A stretch of DNA of 64,000 bases from Phycicoccus sp. Root101 (GCF_001426245.1 NZ_LMCM01000005.1:124001-188000); one strand, 5' to 3'. Positions 9,447 through 17,939 are shown, numbered from the stretch's first letter. Notes: a model not told the origin generated them from the sequence alone. Numbers and translations: made by a program.

Positions 9447-10439
9447 TCACCTTCCGGTTGGAGTTGCGGGGGTTGCAGGGGGAGGAGCTGGGGACGTTGC
9501 GGCTGGCGCGGGTTCGATGACGGTGCCGACCTCGCCGGAGACGGCCTCGGCGATCCGGTCGAGGGCGGTGATGACGCTGCGACGACCACCGCCCCGGACG
9601 AACCGGAGCGCCGCCTCCACCTTGGGACCCATCGAGCCGGAAGCGAACTCGCCCGCCGCGGCATACCCCTCCATCTCGGCGAGCTGCACCCGACCGAGCT
9701 CGCGGGCGGACGCCGAGCCGTACCCGAGGACGGCGTGCTCGACGTCGGTGGCGATGACGAGCACCTCCGCGCCGATCGCCCGGGCGAGGACCGCGGCGGT
9801 GAGGTCCTTGTCGACGACGGCCTCGACGCCGTGGACCGATCCGTCGGGTTGCCGGACGACCGGTATACCGCCGCCACCGGCCGCGACGACGACGTAGCCC
9901 GCGGCGAGGAGGGTGAGGACGGTGTGGGTGTCGAGGACCTCGAGGGGTTCGGGGGAGGCGACCATGCGGCGCCACCCCTTGTCGCCGCGGTCCTGCCAGG
10001 TCTCGCCGTGCTCGATCAGCGGCAGGGCCTGGTCGTGGGGGAGGAACCGGCCCACCGGCTTGGTGGGTGTGGTGAACCCGGGGTCGTCGGGGTCCACGAG
10101 CGTGCGGGAGACGACGGCGGCTGCCCGGCGCGAGAGCCCTCGCGCGGCGAACGCGGCCTCGAGGGTGTCGAGCGCGGTGAACCCGATGGTTCCCTGCGTC
10201 TGGGCGCCGCACCAGTCGAGCGGGACGGGCGGGACCACGTGGGCCGCGAGCTCGTTCTTGACGAGGAGGTTGCCGACCTGGGGGCCGTTGCCGTGGGTGA
10301 CGACGACCTCGTGGCCTTCGGCCACGACCTCGGCGACCCGTGCCATCGCGAGGGCGATCGCCTCGCGCTGGGCCTGCGGCGTGGCGCTGCCGTCGGGGCC
10401 GGTCATGGCGTTGCCACCCAGCGCGATCAGGACCCGCAT
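9447..10439 (-). CDS. arcC: carbamate kinase
   Basis: Carbamate kinase makes ATP from carbamoyl phosphate and ADP, releasing carbamate (ammonia plus CO2). The 330-residue protein begins with the family signature [12 protein letters not shown], followed by [15 protein letters not shown] at about 48-62, [11 protein letters not shown] at about 78-88, AGGGGIPVV near 187-195 and [10 protein letters not shown] near 211-220. The extreme C-terminus ([15 protein letters not shown]) is a low-complexity tail beyond the usual end. A strong ribosome binding site, GGGGAGG, lies 5 bases before the ATG. Being paired with a barbiturase-family enzyme and not with arginine deiminase genes, it most likely serves ureido-compound breakdown, as AllK does for allantoin. 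Confidence 0.93.
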   Translation of the reverse strand: MRVLIALGGNAMTGPDGSATPQAQREAIALAMARVAEVVAEGHEVVVTHGNGPQVGNLLVKNELAAHVVPPVPLDWCGAQTQGTIGFTALDTLEAAFAARGLSRRAAAVVSRTLVDPDDPGFTTPTKPVGRFLPHDQALPLIEHGETWQDRGDKGWRRMVASPEPLEVLDTHTVLTLLAAGYVVVAAGGGGIPVVRQPDGSVHGVEAVVDKDLTAAVLARAIGAEVLVIATDVEHAVLGYGSASARELGRVQLAEMEGYAAAGEFASGSMGPKVEAALRFVRGGGRRSVITALDRIAEAVSGEVGTVIEPAPAATSPAPPPATPATPTGR

Positions 10440-10467
10440 GCCACCTCCCCACAGTCGTCGTGCGGTG

Positions 10468-10534
10468 AGCCTAGGGAGGCGGAGTGCGCGCTGACGTTGG
10501 CAGGACCTGCCCAACAGCCGGGGTGCGGTTGGCA
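10468..10534 (-). promoter_or_regulatory. candidate promoter and TTGGCA operator before carbamate kinase
   Basis: Reading leftward, TAGGCT (10468-10473) is a plausible -10 element. Upstream of it lie two same-direction TTGGCA half-sites on the + strand, at 10497-10502 and 10529-10534, exactly 32 bases (three helical turns) apart. The first is part of an imperfect inverted repeat, GTTGGCAGGACCTGCCCAAC. The same half-site occurs before hyuA, the permease and the second PucR gene. A PucR-type regulator binding here is inference. Confidence 0.4.
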
Positions 10535-10568
10535 GATCTGGTCGCCGTGCCTCCCCGCGACCGCCTCC

Positions 10569-11789
10569 TCATCCGAGCGCCACGACGAGGTCGCGCACCA
10601 CCTCGGGATCGTCGAGGTCGTCGCCGAACAGGTCGCGCAGCTGGCCCACGCGGTACCGCACGGTCTGCTGGTGCACGAACAAGGCCTCCGCCACGGCCTC
10701 GCGCCGGCCGCGGTGCAGCAGCCACAGCCGCAAGGTCTCCTCGAGCTTCTCGCGGGCCACGGGGGTGAGGTCGTCGAGCGGGGCGAGCGCCGTGCGCCGC
10801 AGGTCGGCGAGGGCCTCGGGGTCTGCGGCCCGCACGAGGTCGGCCAGGTGCGCCTCGGTGTCGTAGGCCGCACGCTCAGCGCGGTCGTGCCCCCGCACGA
10901 GCCGGTGGGCCCGCAGGGCGCGCTGGTAGGAGCCGACCGTCTGCAGCCACGGCCGGGTCGGCCCGACGACGGCGTCCCTCGTGCCGATCGACCGCAGCAG
11001 CTTGGTCCGGCCGCCGGGGGAGAGGTCCGGGACCAGGACGACGGCGACGTTCTCCTCGGCGGCGACGTCGGGCAGGTCCTCGGCCAGGACGAGGGACCGT
11101 GGGTCCACGAGCCCGCGTATGCCGTGCAGGTCGGTCTCGCGGGTCAGCACGGCGGTGATGGTGGCCGGCTTGTCCCAGCGCGCACGGTCGACCCGGCGCA
11201 GGAGGACCTCCTCGGACGCGCCCCGCAGCAGCTCGAGGGCGAGCCGGTCGCGGTGCTGGCGCTGGAGGCGTTCGGAGGTCTCGAGCTCGTCCGCGTGGCC
11301 GGCGACGCTGGCCGCCGACAGCTCGTCGATGTAGGCGAAGACGAGCTCGGCGAACTGCGCGAGCTGGCCGGCGTCCATCCCCGCCTCGACCGCGACGGCG
11401 GACAGCTGGCGCCACGAGACGCGGGCGCCGACGCGGTAGGCGGACAGCAGCGCGTCCACGCTGCGGCCGCTGCGGGCCTCGCCCCGACCGAGCTCGTAGG
11501 AGCCACGCTGGGCGGGGCGAAGCGGCGTGGAGGCGTCCCCGGACCGGGCGGCCAGCGTGAGGAAGCTGCCCAAGGCCATCTGTACGGCCGCCTCGATGTT
11601 GTCGACCATGAAGCTGCGCGCCGCGGCATACACAGGAACCTCGACGATGATGGCGGCGACGGCGTGCTCGGCCACGGAGGGCAGGTGCGACCGCAAGGCG
11701 GTCTGCACCTCGGGTGACAGTGTGAGGGCTGCCGCTCGATCGGCGGTCACCGTGGGCGATTCGTGGGGATTTTCGTCAATCTTTGTCAT
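10569..11789 (-). CDS. PucR-type helix-turn-helix regulator (first copy)
   Basis: 406 residues. The C-terminal 60 residues carry the PucR/CdaR helix-turn-helix (LEETLRLWLLHRGRREAVAE followed by LFVHQQTVRYRVGQLRDLFG). The N-terminal 180 residues are helical, of the kind found in RsbT-antagonist or PucR-like sensor domains, and the middle resembles the degenerate GGDEF-like domain of this family. It is transcribed toward carbamate kinase (130 bases apart) and away from the desaturase operon (75 bases). It could regulate either unit. In many actinobacteria a regulator of this kind faces a ferredoxin reductase-desaturase pair, so lipid desaturation is the first guess. The ATG at 11787-11789 gives the full-length product. 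Confidence 0.85.
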   Translation of the reverse strand: MTKIDENPHESPTVTADRAAALTLSPEVQTALRSHLPSVAEHAVAAIIVEVPVYAAARSFMVDNIEAAVQMALGSFLTLAARSGDASTPLRPAQRGSYELGRGEARSGRSVDALLSAYRVGARVSWRQLSAVAVEAGMDAGQLAQFAELVFAYIDELSAASVAGHADELETSERLQRQHRDRLALELLRGASEEVLLRRVDRARWDKPATITAVLTRETDLHGIRGLVDPRSLVLAEDLPDVAAEENVAVVLVPDLSPGGRTKLLRSIGTRDAVVGPTRPWLQTVGSYQRALRAHRLVRGHDRAERAAYDTEAHLADLVRAADPEALADLRRTALAPLDDLTPVAREKLEETLRLWLLHRGRREAVAEALFVHQQTVRYRVGQLRDLFGDDLDDPEVVRDLVVALG

Positions 11790-11824
11790 CTGCGAACAAC
11801 TCTCATCGGAGAACTCACGCTTCT

Positions 11825-11843
11825 GGGTCAGGATTTTAGACCC
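11825..11843 (+). promoter_or_regulatory. short inverted repeat in divergent regulator/desaturase promoter
   Basis: GGGTC (11825-11829) and GACCC (11839-11843) flank the A/T-rich spacer AGGATTTTA, inside the 75-base divergent region that also holds the start-proximal CATGATGG. It is positioned as an operator for the PucR-type regulator, but the arms are only 5 bases long. Confidence 0.3.
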
Positions 11844-11864
11844 TCATGACGCCATGATGGAACC

Positions 11865-12998
11865 ATGACCGCAGTCCTCCCTCCCCGCACGGCTCAGGGC
11901 GCCCCACCCCGGCGCTCGCTGCGCGACGCCCCACCCCGGCGCTCGCTGCGCGACACCCTGACCCGGGTGGCCCAGGCTGTGACGACGCCTGTCGTGCCCG
12001 CCGAGTACCTCGACCTCATCGCCCCGATGCGCAGCGGCGCCGACCTGCGCGGACGCGTCCTGTCCGTCACGGCCGAGACCCGCGACGCCGCCACGGTGCG
12101 GATCAAGCCCGGTCGCGGCTGGAAGGGCCACGTGCCCGGCCAGTACATCCGCATCGGCGTCGACGTGAACGGCGTCCGCAACTGGCGCGCGTACTCGCTC
12201 ACCTCGCTCGTCGGCGACCCCGACGGCGCCGTGGCGATCACGGTCAAGGCGATCGACGGCGGCAAGGTCAGCAACCACGTCGTCCGCGAGCTCGTGCCCG
12301 GGACGCTCATCCACCTCGACCAGGCCACCGGCGAGTTCACGCTGCCGGCCCAGACGCCGCGCAAGGCACTGTTCCTCACCGCCGGCAGCGGCATCACCCC
12401 GGTGATGGGCATGCTGCGCAACCACCTCGCGGAGCTGCCCGACGCGGTCATGGTCCACTCGGCCCCGACCCGCGACGACGTCATCTTCGGTGACGAGCTG
12501 CGCGCGTGGGCCGACGCCGAGTCGCTGCAGCTCGTCGAGCTGCACACCGACACCGACGGCCTGCTCAGCCCCACCGACCTCGACCGCCTCGTCCCGGACT
12601 GGCGCGAGCGCGAGACCTGGTGCTGCGGCCCCACCGGCATGCTCGACGCGATGGAGGCCCACTGGGCCGAGGCCGGCCTCGCCGACCGCATCCACACCGA
12701 GCGCTTCCGCCCCGTGATCATCTCCGAGGGCGAGGGTGGCACGGTCACCTTCCGCAGGAACGGCATCGTCATCGAGTCCGACGGCGCCACCCCGATCCTC
12801 GACGCCGGCGAGGAAGCCGGCGTCCTCATGCCTTCCGGGTGCCGCATGGGCATCTGCTTCGGCTGCGTACTCCCGCTGCGTGAGGGAGCCGTGCGCGACC
12901 TGCGCAACGGCGAGCTCACCGTGGCCACACCGGACGACGACGTCCGCATCCAGACCTGCGTGTCGGCAGCCGCCGGCGCCTGCGAGATCGACCTCTAG
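11865..12998 (+). CDS. ferredoxin reductase with C-terminal 2Fe-2S domain (desaturase electron donor)
   Basis: 377 residues in three domains: FAD-binding (RAYSLTS at 108-114), NAD(P)-binding (FLTAGSGITPVMGMLRN, then WCCGPTGMLDAME) and a plant-type ferredoxin domain with Cys326, Cys331, Cys334 and Cys365. It should pass electrons from NAD(P)H through FAD and 2Fe-2S to the desaturase encoded 9 bases downstream, as the Rv3230c-DesA3 pair does in mycobacteria. The N-terminus contains an exact in-frame 9-residue duplication (APPRRSLRD twice). The ATG at 11865 gives a normal-length product. Divergent from a PucR-type regulator that may control it. Confidence 0.92.
   Translation: MTAVLPPRTAQGAPPRRSLRDAPPRRSLRDTLTRVAQAVTTPVVPAEYLDLIAPMRSGADLRGRVLSVTAETRDAATVRIKPGRGWKGHVPGQYIRIGVDVNGVRNWRAYSLTSLVGDPDGAVAITVKAIDGGKVSNHVVRELVPGTLIHLDQATGEFTLPAQTPRKALFLTAGSGITPVMGMLRNHLAELPDAVMVHSAPTRDDVIFGDELRAWADAESLQLVELHTDTDGLLSPTDLDRLVPDWRERETWCCGPTGMLDAMEAHWAEAGLADRIHTERFRPVIISEGEGGTVTFRRNGIVIESDGATPILDAGEEAGVLMPSGCRMGICFGCVLPLREGAVRDLRNGELTVATPDDDVRIQTCVSAAAGACEIDL
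11901..11954 (+). repeat. in-frame 27-base tandem duplication
   Basis: Bases 11901-11927 and 11928-11954 are identical (each begins GCCCCACCCCGGCGCTCGCT) and encode two copies of APPRRSLRD in the N-terminus of the ferredoxin reductase. The perfect identity points to a recent slippage event in a non-conserved leader. Confidence 0.95.
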
Positions 12999-13007
12999 GA
13001 GCGAACA

Positions 13008-14324
13008 GTGGCTGCCATTGCCCAGAACCGTGAGACCGACAACTTCGACCTGACCATCGACGGGTCGCTCGCCGGGACGCCCAGCGCCCCGAAGCAGACC
13101 AAGGCGGTCAACAGCCGCCTCAACGTCGTCACCACCGAGCGCACCCACGCGCCGAAGCCGTCCGGGAAGCCGGACCCGGCCGCGCACCTGACGCCGGAGG
13201 ACATCGAGGCCCTCGGCAACGAGCTCGACGCCCTGCGCCAGGAGATCCTCGACTCGCGCGGCACCCGCGACGCGGCATACATCCGCAAGGTCCTCAAGTG
13301 GCAGCGCGGGCTGGAGATGAGCAGCCGCGCGGTCCTGCTCTTCTCGATCTTCCCGCCGGCGTGGTTCGTCGGCACCGCCGGCCTGTCCGTGGCGAAGATC
13401 CTCGAGAACATGGAGCTCGGCCACAACATCATGCACGGCCAGTGGGACTGGATGCGCGACCCGCGGATCCACAGCCAGGAGTGGGAGTGGGACAACGCCT
13501 CCCCGTCGGAGTTCTGGAAGCACTCGCACAACCAGCTCCACCACACCTTCACCAACGTCATCGGCCGTGACAACGACCTCGGCTACGGCATCATGCGCGT
13601 CGACGAGGACCAGAAGTGGGTCCCCGCCTACCTCGGCCAGCCGATCTACAACTTCACGAACATGCTGTTCTTCGAGTACGGCATCGCCGCGTACGACCTC
13701 GAGGTCGGCGCGTACGTCAAGGGTCGGGGCAAGTCCAAGGAGGACTTCCGCAACGACGGCGCCAAGGTGCTCAAGAAGATCGGCCGCCAGGCCCGTCGCG
13801 ACTACCTGATCCACCCGCTGCTGTCGGGCCCGTCGTTCTTCCACACCATCGGTGCGAACTTCGTCGCCAACACGGTCCGCAACGTCTGGACCCACTCGGT
13901 CATCATGTGCGGCCACTTCCCCGAGGGCGTCGAGACCTTCGCCAAGTCCTCCATCGAGGGTGAGACCCGCGGCGAGTGGTACCTGCGCCAGATGCTCGGC
14001 TCCGCCAACATCAGCGGCAGCAAGGCCATGCACCTCATGACCGGCAACCTGTCGCACCAGATCGAGCACCACCTGTTCCCGGACCTGCCGAGCAACCGCT
14101 ACATCGAGATCGCCCCGCGCATCCAGGAGATCTGCGAGCGCTACGGCCTGACCTACACCACGGGTCCGCTGCCGAAGCAGGTCGCCTCCGCGTGGAAGCA
14201 GGTCGTCGTGCTGTCCCTGCCGAACAAGCAGGAGGGCCGCACCCGCGTCGGCATCGCTGCCGAGGCCGTGGGCAAGCGCCTGCGCCGCAAGCTGCGTCAC
14301 GCGCCCCCCCGCCGCACCGCCTGA
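13008..14324 (+). CDS. membrane fatty-acid (acyl-CoA) desaturase
   Basis: A 438-residue di-iron desaturase. The three histidine boxes are complete: HNIMH at 139-143, HSHNQLHH at 172-179 and HQIEHH at 350-355. Hydrophobic segments lie around 105-132 and near the second half of the protein. It should insert a double bond into fatty acyl chains, using electrons from the reductase encoded just upstream (GTG start 9 bases after its stop, behind AGGAG). The roughly 100-residue hydrophilic N-terminal extension is longer than in minimal members but usual in actinobacterial ones. It ends 27 bases before a strong bidirectional hairpin. Confidence 0.93.
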   Translation: MAAIAQNRETDNFDLTIDGSLAGTPSAPKQTKAVNSRLNVVTTERTHAPKPSGKPDPAAHLTPEDIEALGNELDALRQEILDSRGTRDAAYIRKVLKWQRGLEMSSRAVLLFSIFPPAWFVGTAGLSVAKILENMELGHNIMHGQWDWMRDPRIHSQEWEWDNASPSEFWKHSHNQLHHTFTNVIGRDNDLGYGIMRVDEDQKWVPAYLGQPIYNFTNMLFFEYGIAAYDLEVGAYVKGRGKSKEDFRNDGAKVLKKIGRQARRDYLIHPLLSGPSFFHTIGANFVANTVRNVWTHSVIMCGHFPEGVETFAKSSIEGETRGEWYLRQMLGSANISGSKAMHLMTGNLSHQIEHHLFPDLPSNRYIEIAPRIQEICERYGLTYTTGPLPKQVASAWKQVVVLSLPNKQEGRTRVGIAAEAVGKRLRRKLRHAPPRRTA

Positions 14325-14351
14325 GTCCACCTCGGCGGTACGCTCAAGACG

Positions 14352-14391
14352 CCGACGGCCCACCTCCTCTCGCCAGGACGTGGGCCGTCGG
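14352..14391. terminator. bidirectional terminator between desaturase and reductase-like gene
   Basis: CCGACGGCCCAC (14352-14363) pairs perfectly with GTGGGCCGTCGG (14380-14391) around a 16-base loop, followed by TCTGTCTC on the + strand. It lies between two convergent genes and can serve both. Confidence 0.8.
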
Positions 14392-14406
14392 TCTGTCTCC
14401 GTCCGA

Positions 14407-14994
14407 TCATTCGGTCGGCCAGGTGCGCAGCGTGGGCCGGTAGACCAGCTCCTGGGTCCGGCCGTCGAGCGTGCGGGTGCTGAGCAGCTCGAGGTCGAAG
14501 TCCCCGGCGCCGGCGAAGACCGGCTCGTCCCCCGTCTGGGCTGCCACGACGGGGAAGACGGTCACCTGGACCATGTCGACGAGCCCGGCGGCCATCAGGG
14601 CGCGGTTCAGGGAGAGGCTGCCGTGCGAACGGAGCGGCACGTCCGACTCCTCCTTGAGGCGCCGCACGGTGTCCACGGCGTCCCCGCCGGCGACCGAGGC
14701 GTCCGGCCAGTCGAGGGGGTCCTGCATCGTCGAGGAGATCACGGTCGTGGGCAGCGCGACCATCCGGTCGAGCCAGGGATCGCGCTCGTCGCCCATCATC
14801 GGCAGCATCTGCTGGAACTGGCCGAAGGTGGTGGCGCCGAAGACCATGCGCTGCGCGGCCGCGTAGGTCTGGAACCGGTGCTCGAGGAACTCGGGACCCT
14901 GCTTGCCCCAGTAGCCGCCCCAGTCGCCGGGTGGTCCGTAGGAGGCGTTGCCGTCGAGGCTCGTGAAGATGTCGAAGGTGTAGGTGGCTGTCAT
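14407..14994 (-). CDS. dihydrofolate reductase-family (RibD C-terminal-like) protein
   Basis: 195 residues with the RibD C-terminal/DHFR fold: N-terminal strand and helix TFDIFTSLDGNASYG, MVFGATTFGQF at about 50-60, and a cofactor-loop-like SLSLNRALMAAGLVDMVQV near 125-143. These stand-alone actinobacterial proteins are predicted NADPH-dependent reductases with unknown substrates; they are not thymidylate-cycle DHFR or riboflavin-pathway RibD. The start ATG overlaps the stop of the PfkB kinase gene (ATGA), so it is read as the second gene of that transcript. Confidence 0.8.
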   Translation of the reverse strand: MTATYTFDIFTSLDGNASYGPPGDWGGYWGKQGPEFLEHRFQTYAAAQRMVFGATTFGQFQQMLPMMGDERDPWLDRMVALPTTVISSTMQDPLDWPDASVAGGDAVDTVRRLKEESDVPLRSHGSLSLNRALMAAGLVDMVQVTVFPVVAAQTGDEPVFAGAGDFDLELLSTRTLDGRTQELVYRPTLRTWPTE

Positions 14995-16064
14995 GCCGGA
15001 GCTGACCGGCGCCCCGCCCGGAAGTCATCGGTGCCCCCGACGAGTGCGGGGTCGATGCCGGCGAGGGCCTCCGGGGTCGGCCGCCGTCCGGACACCACCG
15101 CGGCAGCGCACGCCATGGCGAGGCCTCCCGCCTGCCGGGGCGCCAGACCGGTCAGCAGCCCGTGGAGCAGGCCTGCGGTCGCTGCGTCCCCGGCGCCCGT
15201 GGTCGTGGCGAGGCGGGTCACGGCATACGGGGCGACCCACTCGCGCACGCCCACCCAGCGGTCAGGATCGGGCAGGGCCCGGCCGGCCGCGTGCAGGCGA
15301 GCCGTGTCCCCGGTACACAGGAACACGCCGCGGGCGCCCGCGGACACGGCCACGACCGCGGCCCCCCAGTCGAGCAGCGTCAGCGCCAGGCGTTCGACGC
15401 ACGCGTCGTCCGGGGCCGCCGACCCCGCGAGCCCGGGCAGCGCGGAGGTCAGGTCGTCGATGCTCGGGGTGATGACGTCGACCTCGCCGACGGTCCGGCG
15501 CAGGATCTCCTCCCAGTCCAGGGCGCCGGTGGGGGAACGGGGGTCGATGACCGCGAGGTCCACCGAGGTCGTGACGCCGGTCCGCCGCACGCGAGCCAGG
15601 AGCTCACGCATGGGGGTCGCACCGTCGGTGAGGAGGGCGGGCAGGAGGTTGGGATAGCCGAGGTGGAGCAGGTCGAGGTCGTCGTCGAGGGTGACCTCGC
15701 TGCCGTCGAAGTGGGCGTTGGTGCCGACGTGGTGCCAGAAGGTCCGGTCGGTTCCCGGGGACTCGAACACCAGGCTGTAGGAGGAGGCTGCGCCGTCGAC
15801 CTGACGCAGCCGTGGCGTCATGCCCGGCCGTTCGGCCACCATCCGGCGAAGCAGGACGCCGAGGTCGTCGTCGCCGACGGTGGCGAAGACGTCGACGGGT
15901 GTCCCGAGGTCGGCGAGGTCGCCACCGGTGTTGGCGACGCTGCCTCCCAGCCGCACCGAGAGGGCGCCCACCTCGAGCAGGTGGCCCGGGTCGATGACCT
16001 CGCCCCCGAGCAGCTCGGGCGTCAGGTCGAGGCACAGGTGCCCGGCGACGGCGACACGGGCCAC
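14991..16064 (-). CDS. PfkB-family carbohydrate kinase
   Basis: 357 residues of the ribokinase/PfkB fold. GGSVANTGGDLADLG at about 40-54 is the N-terminal signature region and TTTGAGDAATAGLLHGLL near 294-311 holds the C-terminal signature with the catalytic-base Asp in GAGD. It phosphorylates a sugar or sugar phosphate with ATP; the substrate is unknown. The GTG at 16062-16064 is chosen because a clear GGGGGAGGG sits just upstream and the first beta strand (ARVAVAGHLCLDL) follows. It is divergent from, and 90 bases from, a LacD-type aldolase, so the two may act in one catabolic route. Confidence 0.88.
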   Translation of the reverse strand: MARVAVAGHLCLDLTPELLGGEVIDPGHLLEVGALSVRLGGSVANTGGDLADLGTPVDVFATVGDDDLGVLLRRMVAERPGMTPRLRQVDGAASSYSLVFESPGTDRTFWHHVGTNAHFDGSEVTLDDDLDLLHLGYPNLLPALLTDGATPMRELLARVRRTGVTTSVDLAVIDPRSPTGALDWEEILRRTVGEVDVITPSIDDLTSALPGLAGSAAPDDACVERLALTLLDWGAAVVAVSAGARGVFLCTGDTARLHAAGRALPDPDRWVGVREWVAPYAVTRLATTTGAGDAATAGLLHGLLTGLAPRQAGGLAMACAAAVVSGRRPTPEALAGIDPALVGGTDDFRAGRRSAPA

Positions 16065-16154
16065 GGTGCCCTCCCCCCTGAGTCGGCCCGGCCGAACCAT
16101 GACCGGGTCGCCCATCGTCCCTTGAGGCCCGGCCGTTGTCACTACGCTGCGAGC

Positions 16155-17180
16155 ATGACTGACTGGTTGAGCGGCCCCGCAAGCCTCGGCAAGGTCCGGT
16201 CGCTGACCCGGATCTCGACGGACGACGGTTTCATCGCGACCCTGGCCATCGACCACCCCGAGAACTACCTCGCCATGCTCGACCCCGACTGGCGCCGGGT
16301 GACGTCGGCCCAGGCGACACGGAGCAAGCTCGAGCTGATCGCGGCCCTGGCGCCGCACGCGAGCGCCTTCCTCGTCGACCCGCTCTGGTCCCTGGCGCAG
16401 GGCATCGCGACGGGAGTGATCCCGGCCGGCACGGGGATCATCACCGGCATCGAGTCGCTCAGCTACCAGCCCGATGGCGGGTTCGGGACCGCCACGGCGG
16501 TCCGTGACCGGTGGACCGTCGAGAAGATCAAGACCCTCGGCGCGGACGCGGTGAAGATGGTCGTCTGGTGGCGTCCCGACGCGGACGACGCGGACGAGAT
16601 CCGCGCGGTGGTGTCCCGTCTGGTTGCTGACTGCGAACGCCACCAGATCCCGCTGGTGGTCGAGCCGCTGTGGTACCCCGCCGAAGGTCAGGACCCCGCG
16701 AGTGAAGCCGCCAGGGCAGAGCGGCAGGAGACCCTCGTGGGCGCTGCGCGCGAGTTCGTCGGCCTCGGCATCGACGTGCTGAAGTCGGAGTTCCCGGGCG
16801 ACCTCGTCATCGGACCCGAGGGCGTGACGGGGGAGCAGTCCGGCACCGACGCGGCCCGGGCGATCGATGCCGCCTGCGCCGGGACCCCGTGGGTCATGCT
16901 GTCCGGATCGGGCACGTATGACGTCTTCCGGCGGCAGCTCGAGATCGTCGCCCGCGCAGGGGCGTGCGGCTTCATGGCCGGGCGCGCGATCTGGACCGGG
17001 GCCGTGGGTGGGCCCGAGGAGGAGCGGGTGGAGGCCGTGCAGCGCTGCCGGGACCGGCTGGACGAGAGCGTGGCGACCCTCCGCGCCCACGGGCGGCCCT
17101 GGCGGCAGGTGCCCACCGTCGACGAGGTCGCGCAGTCGCTGACCGCCGGCTGGCACGAGCGGTACCTCGAGTCCAGCTAG
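16155..17180 (+). CDS. class I tagatose-bisphosphate aldolase-like enzyme (LacD/YihT type)
   Basis: 341 residues of the LacD-type Schiff-base aldolase family. Seen in order are ATLAIDHPEN at 28-37, KTLGADAVKMVVWWRPDA at 126-143, VEPLWYP at 169-175, the Schiff-base lysine Lys210 in DVLKSEFPGD, and LSGSGTYDVFRRQ followed by GFMAGRAIW. Members split tagatose 1,6-bisphosphate, or 6-deoxy-6-sulfofructose 1-phosphate in the YihT branch. Its divergent neighbour is a PfkB kinase, the enzyme type that would make such a substrate. Which sugar is used cannot be told from this sequence. Its stop codon shares the CTAG at 17177-17180 with the gene on the other strand. Confidence 0.85.
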   Translation: MTDWLSGPASLGKVRSLTRISTDDGFIATLAIDHPENYLAMLDPDWRRVTSAQATRSKLELIAALAPHASAFLVDPLWSLAQGIATGVIPAGTGIITGIESLSYQPDGGFGTATAVRDRWTVEKIKTLGADAVKMVVWWRPDADDADEIRAVVSRLVADCERHQIPLVVEPLWYPAEGQDPASEAARAERQETLVGAAREFVGLGIDVLKSEFPGDLVIGPEGVTGEQSGTDAARAIDAACAGTPWVMLSGSGTYDVFRRQLEIVARAGACGFMAGRAIWTGAVGGPEEERVEAVQRCRDRLDESVATLRAHGRPWRQVPTVDEVAQSLTAGWHERYLESS

Positions 17181-17839
17181 AGCCCGTAACCCGTCCAGTC
17201 ACCCTCGGAGACGACCTCGACCCGGCCGTCAACGACCGCGATGGCGGTCTGCTCGTCGATCGCGTAGGCGGGGGCGCCGAGGTCGGCCGCCCAGCGGTCG
17301 GCGTGAGCCGGGGTGTTGGTCGCGAAGAGGTTGAGGTGCGGGAAGATCGAGAAGTCGACGACGCCGAGCGCACTGTCGTCGGGTGCCCCTGCCCACTCGA
17401 CGAAGTAGTCGCCGATGCGTGGCGTCATGACCATGCTGCCCGCGCTCACCCCGACCCAGACCGTGTCGGTCAGCGACGGGAGCAGGTCGGCGAGGCCGGA
17501 CTCGCGCATCCAGTGGGCGAGGTACGTCGCGTCCCCACCGTCGACGAGGAGGACATCGGCCCCGCGGACCCAGGGTTCCCACCGCTCGCGGCCGATGCTG
17601 GGGAGGGCGGTGAGCTCGAGGACCCCGAGCGAGGCCCAGCCGAGACCGGTGTGGCTGCGCCACGTGGGGCCGGCAGCGATGAAGCCCTGCACGGACCCGG
17701 GTCCGCACATCGGGTGGCCCCACTGCGCCGTCGGTACGCAGAGGGCGTGGCACTCCTCGATCGGCTTGCCGAGCTGGTCCAGCAGGGCCGCGCGGATGCT
17801 GGGGTTGGTGACCCCACCCGAGGTGAGCAAGAGCCTCAT
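17177..17839 (-). CDS. peptidase E-like (S51 family) protein
   Basis: 220 residues with the class-I-amidotransferase-like fold of family S51. Ser132 in GVSAGSM is the nucleophile on the usual elbow; LLVDGGDATYLAHWM at about 97-111 and FSIFPHLNL at about 154-162 fit the surrounding active-site elements. E. coli peptidase E cleaves Asp-Xaa dipeptides, but actinobacterial members also include cyanophycinase-like proteins, so the substrate is unsure. GGAGG lies 4 bases before the ATG at 17837-17839. The stop TAG uses the same CTAG tetranucleotide as the convergent aldolase stop. Confidence 0.85.
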   Translation of the reverse strand: MRLLLTSGGVTNPSIRAALLDQLGKPIEECHALCVPTAQWGHPMCGPGSVQGFIAAGPTWRSHTGLGWASLGVLELTALPSIGRERWEPWVRGADVLLVDGGDATYLAHWMRESGLADLLPSLTDTVWVGVSAGSMVMTPRIGDYFVEWAGAPDDSALGVVDFSIFPHLNLFATNTPAHADRWAADLGAPAYAIDEQTAIAVVDGRVEVVSEGDWTGYGL

Positions 17840-17939
17840 ACTGCCTCCGTGGTGTGTTGACTGCCGGTGCTGACTACAGACCCGCGGGCAGCCCGGAACT
17901 CATCGGTGCCCCGCCGTGTCGCGGAGGTCGGCGATCGGT

